Below are positions 36,101-43,671 of a DNA stretch of 64,000 nt, piece by piece (within the stretch, counting starts at the first letter, position 1; every line of letters starts with the position of its first letter). The DNA lies in the NCBI GenBank assembly GCA_016213845.1, contig JACQZN010000012.1, forward strand, positions 1 through 64,000. Reading direction: 5' to 3'. The notes under the pieces are model-generated. The model was not told the DNA's origin. It ran no database searches and saw nothing but the letters and a program-made list of their open reading frames with translations. The DNA is from Candidatus Wallbacteria bacterium. GTDB lineage: Bacteria > Muiribacteriota > UBA6191 > JACPRK01. Made by a program: the position numbers and the translations under genes.

Positions 36101-39100
36101 TGGCGGCGAGGCAGGGAAGCGCTCCGCCCAGGCCGTTCCGTCCCAGGCCCAGGTGTCGCCGCGGATGGGCGGCTGGCCATTGGTGGCGCCGCCGAAGAGC
36201 ACGACACGCTGGGACGTGGGATCGTAGGCAATGCGGTGCTGATCGCGCGCGCCCGGTGAGCCGGCGGCCGGTGTCACGTCGGTCCAGCCGGCGCCGGACC
36301 ACTCCCAGGTATCGGCCAGGTCGGCCTGGGACAGGTGAAATCCGCCGAAGAGCACGATGCGGCTTCTGCGAGCGTCGAAAGCCATGGCGGACAGGATCCG
36401 AGGCGAAGGCGCGGGCTCGGCCGAGAAGCCGCTCCAGTTGGTCCCATCCCACTCCCAGGTGTCATCCACGTAGCTGCCGCCGCTCTGCCCGCCGAAGAGC
36501 ACGACGCGGCGCCGGGCGCTGTCGTAGGCCATCGAGTGATAGAAGCGGGGAGTCGGCGACTGGGAAGCTGCCCGCTCCTGCCAGCTACTTCCGTCGAACT
36601 CCCAGGTATCGGCCTTCGAGTTGCCGGCAGCGTCGAGCCCTCCGAAGAGCACGACTCTTCGACGCACCGCGTCATAGGCCATCGCCGAGTACGAGCGGCT
36701 CGAAGGGCCGGTGGCATCGCGCGATAGCCATGGCCGCTTGGGCGAGGGTGTCGTGGTGGCGTAGACGTCGACCGAACCCGTCGCCGTTCGCCCGGCTCCC
36801 GCCGAAACCTCGACCCGGAAGGAGTAGTCGCTGGTGACGGGAGGCGTGAATGAGGCCGTCGAGCTGCCCGGGTTGGCAAGCGCCACAGCAGGACCCGTGC
36901 CGCCAGCGCGGCTCCAGGAGTAGGTGACCGAGGCTCCCAGGGGATCGTCGACCGCGGCCGTGAGAAGCACGGCGCTGCCGGGCGCGGTCTGGAGCGAATC
37001 TCGCACGGTCAGGGCGAAAGGGGCGCCCTGGGCAGGACCGGAAAGTAGCTCCCAGGTCTCGCCGTTGGCCTGACCTGCGGTTCCGCCGAGGACGACGAGC
37101 CTGCCCCGCGCGGTGTCGTAGGCCATCGCAAAGGCCTTGCGCGGGGACGGAATCGGGGCGGTCGCCGCGACGGCCGACCAGCGATCGCCGTCCAGCTCGA
37201 AGGCGTCCGAGTAGTGGGCGGCTCCCACCCCGCCGAAGGCCATGACGCGCTGACGCACCGTGTCGTAGGCCATCGCGTGAGAGAACCTGGCGAGCGGCGC
37301 CCCGCCCGTGGCCAGGCGGTTCCAGGCGGCCCCGTCCCAGGCCCAGGTGTCGGCGAAGTGGGGCGGCCCGCCCGCGGTGGCTCCTCCGAAGAGCACGACT
37401 CTCCGCCGGACCGGATCGTAGGCCATCGCATGCTGGTCGCGAGGCGCGGGCGAGCCAGCCGCAGGAGACCTGTTCTCCCATGCCGTGCCGGACCACTCCC
37501 AGGTGTCCTCCAGATCGAGCGCCGCCGCTCCGAATCCCCCGAACAGGACCGTGCGCTTCCGGGACTCGTCGTAGGCCATGCCGGCGATTATCCGGGGAGG
37601 GGGCGCCTGCGTCGTGCTGAACGCGCTCCAGTTGGTCCCGTCCCACTCCCAGGTCTCGTCGAGGTAACTGCCGCCCAGCTGTCCGCCGAAGAGCACGACC
37701 CGGCCCCGGCCCGCATCGTAGCTCATCGAGTGATAGAAGCGCGGTCCGGGGCTGGCCGCCGGCAGCCGCTTGCGCCAGACGGTGCCGTCCCACTCCCAGG
37801 TCTCGGCCACCGGGTTGGAGTTGACGTCGAGCCCGCCGAAGAGGACGACACGCTGACGCAATGCGTCATAGGCCATCGCGGCGTACGACCGCACCCCGGG
37901 GCCGCTCGAACCTCGGTCGATCCACTGCCTGGGGAATCGCGTTGACGCGCTCGAGAAAAGAGTCAAACCCGCCACCGCAGCGGGCCCGTCCTGGTAGCTG
38001 GCCGTGACCGCAAACGAGACGTCGCCGCCGGACGCCGGCGTGAAAGTCGGCGTCGCGCGGTCGGGCGAAACGAGCGTCCCCGAGCCGGCCCCCTCCGCAG
38101 TCCGGGTCCACTGGAAGCGAACGGCCGGGCCGAACGTGTCGGCAACCGAGGCCTCGAGGGCTGCCGTCACGCCCGCCGTCGTCAGCACCGTCGGGCTTAC
38201 TGAAAGCGCGAGCGGCGTTCCGGACGTGGGACCCGAAACCTGCTCGTAGGTGTCGCCCGAAGCGCTGTCACCCGCCCCCCCGAAGAGCACGGCCCGACCC
38301 CGCGCCGTGTCGAACGCGTAGCCGAACTGGCCGCGCGACGAGGGCACGTCGCCGCCGGCTGCGGCTGAAATCCACACCGTGCCCGCCAGCTCGAACGTGT
38401 CGGCGAACCACCGGCCGACGCCCTGACCGCCGAACACCACGACCCGTTGACGCACGGTATCGAAGGCCATCCCGTGCGAGAAGCGCGCGGCCGGCCCCGA
38501 TGGCGTCGGGACTTGCGCCCAGGCGTCACCGTCCCACTCCCAGGTGTCGGCGAAGAGCGGGCTGCCGCCGGCCGTCGCTCCCCCGAACAGCACCACCTTT
38601 CCTCGGAGTGGATCGTAGGCCATTCGATGCTGATCGCGCGCGGGTGGAGAGCCGGCCGCCGGCGTCTTGTCGGTCCAGCCGGTCCCCGACCACTCCCAGG
38701 TGTCGGCGAGGTCCACGGACCCTGCCGAAAACCCGCCGAACAGTACCGTGCGGCCGCGCGCCGGGTCGTAGGCGAGCGATGCAAGGACTCGGGCCGGCGG
38801 GCTAGGGCTCGAGACCACCTCCGACCAGTTGTCGCCGTCGTACTCCCAGATGTCGGACAGATAGGACCCTCCGATCTGGCCGCCGAAGAGCACGACGCGG
38901 CCCCGACCGGAATCGAACACCATGGAGTGGTAGAAGCGCGCCTGCGGCGAAACGGCCGGCTGCCGCTGGGTCCAGGCGTTGCCATCCCACTCCCAGGTGT
39001 CGGCCACGGGGTTGCCGAGAGAGTTGAGCCCCCCGAAGAGCACGGTCCTCTGGCGCCGCGCGTCATAGACCATCGCGTGGTGCGTGAGGGTCGACGGGCC

Positions 39101-39487
39101 AGTGCGTGCCAGGGAGAGCCAGAGGCGGCTTCCGGCATCGCTCCCGGACGCATAGACCGTGACGGTCGCTGTGGAGACGTTGCCGCCGGTGTCGGCGACG
39201 GAGAGCAGGAAGGCGTAATCGCCGCCCAGGGGCGGCGTGAACGTGGCCGTCGCGCGATTGGCGTCCGTCAGCACGACGGCCGGCCCGCTACCGCCGGTCC
39301 GCGTCCAGGTGTAGGTCAGCGCGTCCTGTTCCAGGTCCGACGCCGTGCCCGAGAGCGTCGCCTGCACGCCCACGGCCACGAGCCTGCTGCTTCCCGCCGA
39401 CACCGCCGGAGGCTCGTTGGCGGCCAACTGCGCCGCGGCAATCGTCCATGCCCAGAGCCCCACCAGCACAGCTTGTCTTGCCCTCAT
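30170..39487 (-). CDS. Giant secreted kelch-PKD surface protein with C-terminal sorting tail
   Basis: 3105 residues. Signal peptide (AVLVGLWAWTIAAAQLA), then PKD-like module, kelch block 1, PKD, kelch block 2, PKD, kelch block 3, and a run of about 17 PKD/REJ-like modules (recurring DPDGD...YSW-x-RTGGTGP...FTP...G-Y-F-LTVSDG). Each kelch block has six YD-x-x-R-x-RVVLFGG units, fitting three six-bladed propellers. The last PKD-like modules (from about residue 2300) are larger and divergent. The C-terminus has GGGCHLS, a hydrophobic stretch (AAWLPLVLLLLVA) and RRKRRG, the plan of GlyGly-CTERM/MYXO-CTERM-type sorting tails. Probable surface adhesin or glycan-binding protein. CTGGAGGCG precedes the ATG. 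Confidence 0.92.
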   Translation of the reverse strand: MRARQAVLVGLWAWTIAAAQLAANEPPAVSAGSSRLVAVGVQATLSGTASDLEQDALTYTWTRTGGSGPAVVLTDANRATATFTPPLGGDYAFLLSVADTGGNVSTATVTVYASGSDAGSRLWLSLARTGPSTLTHHAMVYDARRQRTVLFGGLNSLGNPVADTWEWDGNAWTQRQPAVSPQARFYHSMVFDSGRGRVVLFGGQIGGSYLSDIWEYDGDNWSEVVSSPSPPARVLASLAYDPARGRTVLFGGFSAGSVDLADTWEWSGTGWTDKTPAAGSPPARDQHRMAYDPLRGKVVLFGGATAGGSPLFADTWEWDGDAWAQVPTPSGPAARFSHGMAFDTVRQRVVVFGGQGVGRWFADTFELAGTVWISAAAGGDVPSSRGQFGYAFDTARGRAVLFGGAGDSASGDTYEQVSGPTSGTPLALSVSPTVLTTAGVTAALEASVADTFGPAVRFQWTRTAEGAGSGTLVSPDRATPTFTPASGGDVSFAVTASYQDGPAAVAGLTLFSSASTRFPRQWIDRGSSGPGVRSYAAMAYDALRQRVVLFGGLDVNSNPVAETWEWDGTVWRKRLPAASPGPRFYHSMSYDAGRGRVVLFGGQLGGSYLDETWEWDGTNWSAFSTTQAPPPRIIAGMAYDESRKRTVLFGGFGAAALDLEDTWEWSGTAWENRSPAAGSPAPRDQHAMAYDPVRRRVVLFGGATAGGPPHFADTWAWDGAAWNRLATGGAPLARFSHAMAYDTVRQRVMAFGGVGAAHYSDAFELDGDRWSAVAATAPIPSPRKAFAMAYDTARGRLVVLGGTAGQANGETWELLSGPAQGAPFALTVRDSLQTAPGSAVLLTAAVDDPLGASVTYSWSRAGGTGPAVALANPGSSTASFTPPVTSDYSFRVEVSAGAGRTATGSVDVYATTTPSPKRPWLSRDATGPSSRSYSAMAYDAVRRRVVLFGGLDAAGNSKADTWEFDGSSWQERAASQSPTPRFYHSMAYDSARRRVVLFGGQSGGSYVDDTWEWDGTNWSGFSAEPAPSPRILSAMAFDARRSRIVLFGGFHLSQADLADTWEWSGAGWTDVTPAAGSPGARDQHRIAYDPTSQRVVLFGGATNGQPPIRGDTWAWDGTAWAERFPASPPPERFAHGLDFDTVRQRLVLFGGRGNSGDLDDTHELDASGWRPVVTGAFRPPTRAAFGFAYAAAFGRSVVFGGLAPSASGDTWELASGQRFSAFAGADRLVPPGLPVTLQGGGIDGDGDPVFYSWTRNGGTGPAVTLDDPTFPTPTFTPPVAGSYRFLLTVSDGQSDSATSAVEIAVNSLPTVSAGNELTVNLGTPVTLAGSASDGDGDALTYSWSRTGGSGPAVTLANAASARASFTPTQAGSYLFSLTVLDSRGGSAAAEVTILANTLPVASAGPPRTVPFGSPVTLAGTASDADGDPLAFSWARKSSAPGSGPAVALVGASTANPTFTPPVAGSYTFTLTVTDGRGGVSVSEVTVTANGAPVAAAGSDFTVNAGSRVTLSGSAVDPNGDPIGYSWTRSGGTGPVVLLTDSTSSTPSFRPVVAGTYVFTVTASDGRGGVGTASVTVTVNTLPIASAGSDQTVPVDRLVTLSGSGADADGDLLGFSWVRSSAAPGNGPAVTLAGPDGPQPTFTPAATGTYTFVLTVSDGRGGSSSASVTVTVVPATQSNLPPSANAGAGQTVTTGTPVVLAGSASDPDGDPITYAWNRTGGTGPAVALSDPAVPTPSFIPPQAGTYSFELGVSDGRGGSATASVTVQAVDAPPPNRPPTAGAGADQTVARGAPVTLSGSATDPDGDAVAYSWARTGGTGATVVLSDAGTAAPSFTPSSAGTYVFTVTVSDGRGGVAAASATVTVEANRAPVGAASAPGTVNLGSQAVLAGSATDPDGDALTYSWARSGGTGPTVAVSDAASATARFTPVAAGTYEFTLTVSDPAGARSARTVTVAANTQPVASAGTSRTVAVGALASLSGDGFDADGDPVAFAWTRSGGTGPAIQLNDAASVAPSFTPTAPGSYVFALTVTDGRGGRGTSAVTLTAVQSPVGNLAPSANAGADRTVVLGPSVRLNGSGVDPESGPITYAWRRDGGTGPAVPLADPAAPTPSFTPVVAGSYTFELTVTDGQGSSAVSRVTVTVAAPAAANAAPVVVAGPTRAVSLRAVVTLAAQVSDPDGDMVAYAWVRSGGTGPTVVLAGADSASPSFTPEAPGSYVFQLTASDGRGGVTTGAVAVNADSPPTAAIRTQSVRGGPQVIELDGSGSRGPTGQPLDVVTYTWSLTSAPTGAAGFGSSAAVARYDARRAGTYAFALTVESAGGGTATTGVSVTIENGVPSADAGADRSLILPRDGLPAGLQASATIELDGRDSSDPNGDPLTYRWTVAASPDRTVASPDLTTLVTFSDRSAPNPTVTFRTDLAAGSTSLAAAGVYRFRMAVSDGVVESADEVTVVANDPSTLVPRADPGIDASYRLRFDSPGVVSRCFPDPTVVPATDDAGKPLNLRSFVRLDGHESVDPKGLPLTYQWTVARDALGGLLVPASSNVTVLSGAASSVPTFVPDVEGAYVFELVVSNGRFESVPARVQVLVSLENDPPTAEALAEDQERMRSAMAQDPVLAFAAGQRVVLRGDGSFDDDPGDLQRLTYLWRQTRGESVALLPSATAAVVSYIPPRQGIYSFELTVTDPKGVAGPAAPISVLALPEDEAAPSLTVVSSIESQGATATATGEDDGDGVRVGTPRSLRVTLPVRVALTATFRSSPGAARHRLLWNQVDGPTVLLSPAADTDTTSAVSRTSFQPTTSRVHVFEAVADRLGLDGRPTGVSVRRRISVIVDSSEVSVPVAVGTVCPPTVPGDAPENDRTVTLDGSDSANFGEVSAAKPRIGKPLAFVWRQLAGPAIVLSNPSARITTFVMPRIGRNRRTRYVFSLFVDNGRDRSAPFNVAALQAGTETTSSDCSNLSSAQVYLQLFLGERALSPAPARASAEGGATIDGVVLPGSTRSGDVMTLEQVQADGTPIVAKSILRSYALQFINGGATQLTLGDSGTLFLDSSILDKVLAALVLPPGSQSAAGAVATGSGGGCHLSAASPSAAAWLPLVLLLLVARRKRRG
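30750..35830 (-). repeat. Array of about 17 PKD-like modules within the giant protein
   Basis: About 85-95 codon periodicity in the first eleven, which are very alike at protein level (SAG-x-D-x-TV...V-x-LSGSA-x-D-DGD); the six nearest the C-terminus are longer and less alike. Confidence 0.85.
35845..36690 (-). repeat. Kelch block 3 (six units)
   Basis: Six AYD-x-x-R-x-RVVLFGG...DTWEWDG-x-W units encoded in tandem. Confidence 0.85.
37040..37885 (-). repeat. Kelch block 2 (six units)
   Basis: Six kelch units, closely similar in sequence and order to blocks 1 and 3, suggesting whole-propeller duplication. Confidence 0.85.
38230..39085 (-). repeat. Kelch block 1 (six units)
   Basis: Six kelch units beginning MVYDARRQRTVLFGG. 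Corresponding blades match across the three blocks better than neighbouring blades within a block. Confidence 0.8.
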
Positions 39488-39505
39488 CGCGCCTCCAGGG
39501 GAAGT

Positions 39506-39514
39506 CGATTACCA
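39506..39514 (-). promoter_or_regulatory. Possible extended -10 (TGGTAATCG) of the giant gene
   Basis: Minus strand, 18 nt before the ATG, which is preceded by CTGGAGGCG. Weak evidence. Confidence 0.3.
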
Positions 39515-39590
39515 GGTCGGACAGACAGCATGACAGAACCGACTCCCCGCGTGCGACGTTGCGATCGCTGCGGAAGCGGCCTCGGAGGGG

Positions 39591-39872
39591 CTACGGAACG
39601 CTTCGGATGAGCTGCTCGGCCTGAAGCTGCTCGAGGAAGCCGGTCACGTCGCGCGCAATCTCAGCCTCGGCGCCTTCGAACTCCTCACAGAGCTGCCGGC
39701 AGAGCTCCTCGGCGCTGCGGGGCGTTTCCAGAAGCTCCCAGATGCGCCGGCCGATCTCGTCGAGCGCGACATAGTTGTTGCGTGGCATGTTGAGTATGAC
39801 GATCTCGCGATCCAGCGGCGTCGACATCAATCCTTCGATGCGCGCATAGCGCGCGCTCGGCTCCAGGGGCAT
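39591..39872 (-). CDS. PqqD-family protein
   Basis: 93 residues, normal for PqqD. Conserved features: LDREIVILNMPRNNYVALDEIGRRIWELL (a winged-helix/RRE start with N-x-YV-LDE-G-R-IWELL) and a helical C-terminus (VTGFLEQLQAEQLI). PqqD-like domains bind leader peptides for radical-SAM or other modifying enzymes; no precursor peptide or modifying enzyme is in the window, so this is an orphan. The ATG chosen has GGAGGT upstream; the longer frame reads into the palindrome at 39992 and is rejected. 103 nt upstream of the giant gene on the same strand. Confidence 0.8.
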   Translation of the reverse strand: MPLEPSARYARIEGLMSTPLDREIVILNMPRNNYVALDEIGRRIWELLETPRSAEELCRQLCEEFEGAEAEIARDVTGFLEQLQAEQLIRSVP

Positions 39873-39991
39873 CTCTAGGACCTCCAGTCGTTGGCGCTCC
39901 GGTGCCAGCGCCGTCCAGCTCGGGCGCAGCGGCTCGGTCTTCTGTCGCTTGCCCACAACATGATTGGAGCAAGAGCCCAGCCGCACGCGAG

Positions 39992-40046
39992 AAAATTGGG
40001 GACACACGACCTATTTTTTCAAAATAGGTCGTGTGTCCCCAGTTTT
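39992..40046. repeat. Long palindrome, copy 1 of 3
   Basis: Arms of 26 bp (39992-40017 and 40021-40046) with one mismatch and loop TTC. Core GGGGACACACGACCTATTT followed by its complement. Shares the core with copies at 57786 and 58304. Lies between divergent genes. Confidence 0.93.
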
Positions 40047-40074
40047 CCTGGCCTGGAGTCGGGCGGGCCGGCCT

Positions 40075-40083
40075 TGGTACACT
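40075..40083 (+). promoter_or_regulatory. Extended -10 (TGGTACACT)
   Basis: 17 nt before the ATG of the SDR gene, which has no Shine-Dalgarno (TTACTCTCTACTCTC precedes it), so the leader would be about 10 nt. Confidence 0.5.
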
Positions 40084-40100
40084 GGTTACTCTCTACTCTC

Positions 40101-40988
40101 ATGAATGTCTTCCTCACCGGGGCGTCGGGGTACATCGGACGGGCAGTCGCGCGGCGACTGGTCGCTGCTGGCCATCGCGTCACGGCTCTGACGCGCTCGC
40201 CGGGCGCTGCTGCCGCGGCGCAGGAGGTGGGCGCGATTCCTTTCGTGGGCGAGATGGGAGAGCCGGTGTCGTGGCAGGCCATGGCCTGGTCCCACGACGC
40301 CGCGGTGCACATCGCGCAGGAGCACTCGAGCGACGGGCCGGCCAAGGACGCGCTGGCCATCGAGACCTTCATCAAGGCCAGCATGGTCGGACGCTCGCGG
40401 GCGCTCATCTACACGTCGGGCGTCTGGGTGCTCGGCAACACGCCGGACGCGCCAGCCGACGAGCGGGCGAGCACGGTGGGCGCCGCGCAGGTATCGGCCT
40501 GGCGCTCCTACCACGAGACGCTGGTGTTGCGTGCCCGCAGCGATCAGCTGCGCACGGTCGTGCTCCGGCCCGGGATCGTCTACGGCGGGCGGGGCGGCCT
40601 GGTGGATCTCTTCTTCGAGACGGCCCGCGACGAGGGCGCCGCCGCGTTCATCGGGGACGGCAGCAATCGGTGGAGCCTGGTCCACTTGGAGGACCTGGCC
40701 GAGCTCTACGTGCTCTTGCTCGAGGGACAGGCTTCCGGCGTTTACCACGCCGTCGACAGTGCACCGATGACGGTGAGGAACATCGCGACGGCGTGCAGCC
40801 AGGCAGCCGGTGCCCACGGCTCTGTTCGGTCCGTGCCGCTGGCGGAGGCGCGCTCCTCGATGGGAGCGATGGCCGACGCGCTCGTGATGGACCAGGCCGT
40901 GACGGCCCCCGCCAGCGCCGCGCTGGGCTGGAGCCCATCGCGCCCCACGTTCGACGCCGCGGGCGCCTTCCTGCAGTGGAGCCACTGA
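40101..40988 (+). CDS. NAD(P)-binding SDR / NAD-dependent epimerase-like protein
   Basis: 295 residues. N-terminal TGASGYIGRAVARRL (residues 6-20) is the extended-SDR nucleotide motif; VVLRPGIVYGGRGG and WSLVHLEDLAELYV are typical of the family's substrate half. The usual catalytic YxxxK reads YHETL, so Lys is absent and the protein may be an atypical SDR or inactive as a dehydrogenase. Substrate not evident. It ends 31 nt before the FAD-oxidoreductase gene on the same strand, probably one unit. Confidence 0.82.
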   Translation: MNVFLTGASGYIGRAVARRLVAAGHRVTALTRSPGAAAAAQEVGAIPFVGEMGEPVSWQAMAWSHDAAVHIAQEHSSDGPAKDALAIETFIKASMVGRSRALIYTSGVWVLGNTPDAPADERASTVGAAQVSAWRSYHETLVLRARSDQLRTVVLRPGIVYGGRGGLVDLFFETARDEGAAAFIGDGSNRWSLVHLEDLAELYVLLLEGQASGVYHAVDSAPMTVRNIATACSQAAGAHGSVRSVPLAEARSSMGAMADALVMDQAVTAPASAALGWSPSRPTFDAAGAFLQWSH

Positions 40989-41019
40989 GGCGCTACCGGG
41001 TGCCGACGCGGGAGGCCCG

Positions 41020-42960
41020 TTGAGCCGACTCGCCGATCGCGAACTGGGGATGCGCCGGCGCATTTGCCGGCGAGACTTCCTGAACGGGATGGCCTGGGCA
41101 GCGGCGTCGCTGGCGGGCTCGCGCGGCCGCGTCCGGGCCGCGGCCAGGCGGCCGGGCGCTTCCTCCCACTCGATCTATCCGCCCAGTCTGACTGGCTTGC
41201 GAGGCGCCCACCCGGGCAGCTTCGAGATCGCCCACGAGCTCAGGGACGACGCGTTCTGGGACAACGCGGGCGAACCAGCCGACACGGGCGAGCGCTACGA
41301 ACTGGCCGTCGTCGGCGGGGGCGTGAGCGGACTGGCCGCGGCCCACTTTTTCCGCAAGTCGGCGGGAGCCAGGGCCCGCGTTCTCATTCTGGACAACCAC
41401 GACGACTTCGGCGGCCATTGCAAACGCAACGAGTTCACGGTCGCAGGACGCACCATCCTGGCCTATGGCGGCGGCCACGCCATCGACAGCCCGTTGCCCT
41501 ACAGCGCCGTCGCCCGGGGACTGATCGAGGAGCTGGGCGTCCCGATGGCGAAGTCCGAAGAGCACCACGATCGCCGGCTCTACGGCTCCCTCGGTCTGGG
41601 ACGGGGCGTCTTCTTCGACAAGGAGACGTTTGGCGCCGACCGGCTTCTACCCGATCCGCTGGGCGACTTCGGCGGAGAGGCCAACGACCTCCCGCCGGCA
41701 GGCCGCGATCCGTGGCCCAGGTTCCTCGCCGAAGCCCCCCTTCCGGAGGCGGCCCGCCGGGCCCTGTTCACGCTCTGTTCGAGCCCCACGCGATACCTCG
41801 AGCAGCTGACGCCGGCGGCGCGCCGCTCGGAGCTGGAGCGCACGAGCTACCTCGACTTCCTGACCCGCGTCGCGGCCGTACCGGCCAAGCTCCTCCCCTT
41901 CCTGCAAAAGCGCACGCACGCGCTGTACGGCCTGGGGATCGACGCCGTAGCGGCTTACGACGCGGCCTCACTGGGATTGCCCGGATTCCGGAACACCGAG
42001 CTCGATGGAGTCGGTGGCTCCGGCGAGGTGGAAAGCCACGGCGGCCAGGCCTACTTCTACCACTTCCCCGACGGCAATGCGTCAATTGCGCGCCTGCTGG
42101 TCCGCACGCTGGTCCCCGGCGCGTTGCCCGGCCGCACGGCCGAGGACTCCGTCACCGCCCGGCTCGACTACGCGCGGCTGGACGCGCCTGCCGGCCCCGT
42201 GCGCATCCGCCTGGAGAGCACCGCCGTGCGCGTTCGCCAGGTCGCACCCGGCGGCCCAGTCGAGGTCGCCTACGTCCGGGACGGCAAGCTCCAGAGCATC
42301 CGCGCCGAGCGGTGCGTCCTGGCCTGCTGGAACGGCGTCATTCCCTATCTCTGCCCCGAGCTCCCCGGCGATCAGGCGCAGGCCCTGGGCTACGGCGTGA
42401 AGGTCCCGCTCGTCTACACCAACGTGCTCGTGCGGAGCTGGGCCGCGTTCGCCAAGCTGGGCGTCTCTTCCATCCACGCGCCGGGCGGCTTCCACTCCAC
42501 GGTCGACCTGGGCCGGCCGGTGCGCGTCGGCGGGTACCGCAGCGCAACGGACCCAAAAGAGCCGATGGCTCTCCATCTCGTCCGCACTCCCTGCATGCCC
42601 GGCCTGCCCGCGCGCCAGCAGCACCGCGCGGGGCGGGTGGAGCTACTCTCCACCCCGTTCGCCACCTTCGAGCGCGAGGTGCGCTCCCAGCTCGGCCGGA
42701 TCCTGGGCCCGGGCGGCTTCGACCCCGCGCGCGACATCCTCGCCCTCACGGTCAACCGCTGGCCCCACGGCTACTCCTACGAATACAGCACCCTCTGGGA
42801 CGCCGATGTCATGACCGGCCCCCTTCGCCCCTGCGAGCTGGGACGCCGCCCCTTCGGCCGCATCGCCATCGCCAACGCCGACGCCGCCGGCCGCGCCTAC
42901 CTGGACGCCGCCATCGATGAGGCCCGCCGAGCCATCCGCGAGGTCATGGCCGCGAAGTAG
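41020..42960 (+). CDS. Spermidine dehydrogenase-like FAD oxidoreductase, Tat-exported
   Basis: 646 residues. N-terminus DRELGMRRRICRRDFLNGMA is a twin-arginine signal and matches my recollection of the start of spermidine dehydrogenase relatives, supporting TTG at 41020 (GGGAGG upstream). Mature start YPPSLTGLRGAHPGSFE is typical of that family. FAD site VVGGGVSGLAAAHFF (about 93-107) and LDNHDDFGGHCKRNEF (about 121-136). Would oxidise a polyamine or similar amine in the periplasm. Known family members are bacterial; substrate here not proven. Confidence 0.85.
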   Translation: MSRLADRELGMRRRICRRDFLNGMAWAAASLAGSRGRVRAAARRPGASSHSIYPPSLTGLRGAHPGSFEIAHELRDDAFWDNAGEPADTGERYELAVVGGGVSGLAAAHFFRKSAGARARVLILDNHDDFGGHCKRNEFTVAGRTILAYGGGHAIDSPLPYSAVARGLIEELGVPMAKSEEHHDRRLYGSLGLGRGVFFDKETFGADRLLPDPLGDFGGEANDLPPAGRDPWPRFLAEAPLPEAARRALFTLCSSPTRYLEQLTPAARRSELERTSYLDFLTRVAAVPAKLLPFLQKRTHALYGLGIDAVAAYDAASLGLPGFRNTELDGVGGSGEVESHGGQAYFYHFPDGNASIARLLVRTLVPGALPGRTAEDSVTARLDYARLDAPAGPVRIRLESTAVRVRQVAPGGPVEVAYVRDGKLQSIRAERCVLACWNGVIPYLCPELPGDQAQALGYGVKVPLVYTNVLVRSWAAFAKLGVSSIHAPGGFHSTVDLGRPVRVGGYRSATDPKEPMALHLVRTPCMPGLPARQQHRAGRVELLSTPFATFEREVRSQLGRILGPGGFDPARDILALTVNRWPHGYSYEYSTLWDADVMTGPLRPCELGRRPFGRIAIANADAAGRAYLDAAIDEARRAIREVMAAK

Positions 42961-43061
42961 CTGTAGGCCTCCCCCGGCCTGTGGCCGTGGCGGGGCTCCC
43001 GGTGGCGGACGAGCTTGCCGTTCGTGCCGGCGCCGAGGTACGCTTCCCCGGGGAACTGACC

Positions 43062-43634
43062 ATGGCCGACTCGGCGAACTCGACAACCCCGACGGCGAAG
43101 CGCTGGACCTACGCGGAGGTGCGCGCTCTCGGCGATGACGGCATCCGGCGCGAGCTGCTCGACGGAGCGCTATGGGTGCAGGAGTACCCCAACGTCGGCC
43201 ATCAGTACGTGGTCATGCGCTTGGCGACAAAGCTGCGCCCATGGATACTGGCGCAGAAGCTGGGAGAGTTTTTCATCGCCCCGCTGGACGTCGTCCTCGC
43301 CGAAGACGTGTCCCTCCAGCCCGACGCGCTCTTCATCCGGGCCGACAGGACCGGCGCGCTGATCAGGCGCGTCATCGAGGGCCCGCCTGACCTGGTCATC
43401 GAGGTGCTCTCGGAGACGAACTTCCGGCATGATCTGCTGCGCAAGCGGCGCCTCTACGCCAGGCACGGGATTGGAGAGTACTGGATCGTCGACCCGGAGC
43501 AAGAGAGCGTGACCGTGCTTTCGCTTTCAGGCGAGGCCTACCGCGACAACGAGGCCGCCAGCGGCGAGCAGCCGATTCCCACCGCCGCGCTGCCCGGCCT
43601 CCCTATAGTTGCCGCCGACCTTTTCAGAGACTAG
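43062..43634 (+). CDS. Uma2-family (DUF820) putative restriction endonuclease
   Basis: 190 residues. PD-(D/E)xK-type core: LQPDALFI, PPDLVIEVLSETN (E-x-L/S), and GIGEYWIVDPEQESV; N-terminus WTYAEVRAL..GIRRELLDG matches the family. Such proteins are abundant single-gene families in cyanobacteria and many other phyla with unknown role; a DNA-cleaving role is inferred from fold. ATG chosen by family length; the frame extends 27 codons upstream. Confidence 0.88.
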   Translation: MADSANSTTPTAKRWTYAEVRALGDDGIRRELLDGALWVQEYPNVGHQYVVMRLATKLRPWILAQKLGEFFIAPLDVVLAEDVSLQPDALFIRADRTGALIRRVIEGPPDLVIEVLSETNFRHDLLRKRRLYARHGIGEYWIVDPEQESVTVLSLSGEAYRDNEAASGEQPIPTAALPGLPIVAADLFRD

Positions 43635-43671
43635 GCCACTCCACGCCGCAGCTACAGCCTCCCCCTACTCG

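Noticed and set aside
30750..39100. Regular DNA periodicity that could suggest a CRISPR or satellite array
   Set aside because: The period is 85-95 or about 50 codons and follows protein modules; no short identical repeats with unique spacers exist anywhere in the window.
39873..40007. N-terminal extension of the PqqD-like frame into the palindrome
   Set aside because: PqqD proteins are about 90 residues and GGAGGT precedes the ATG at 39872.
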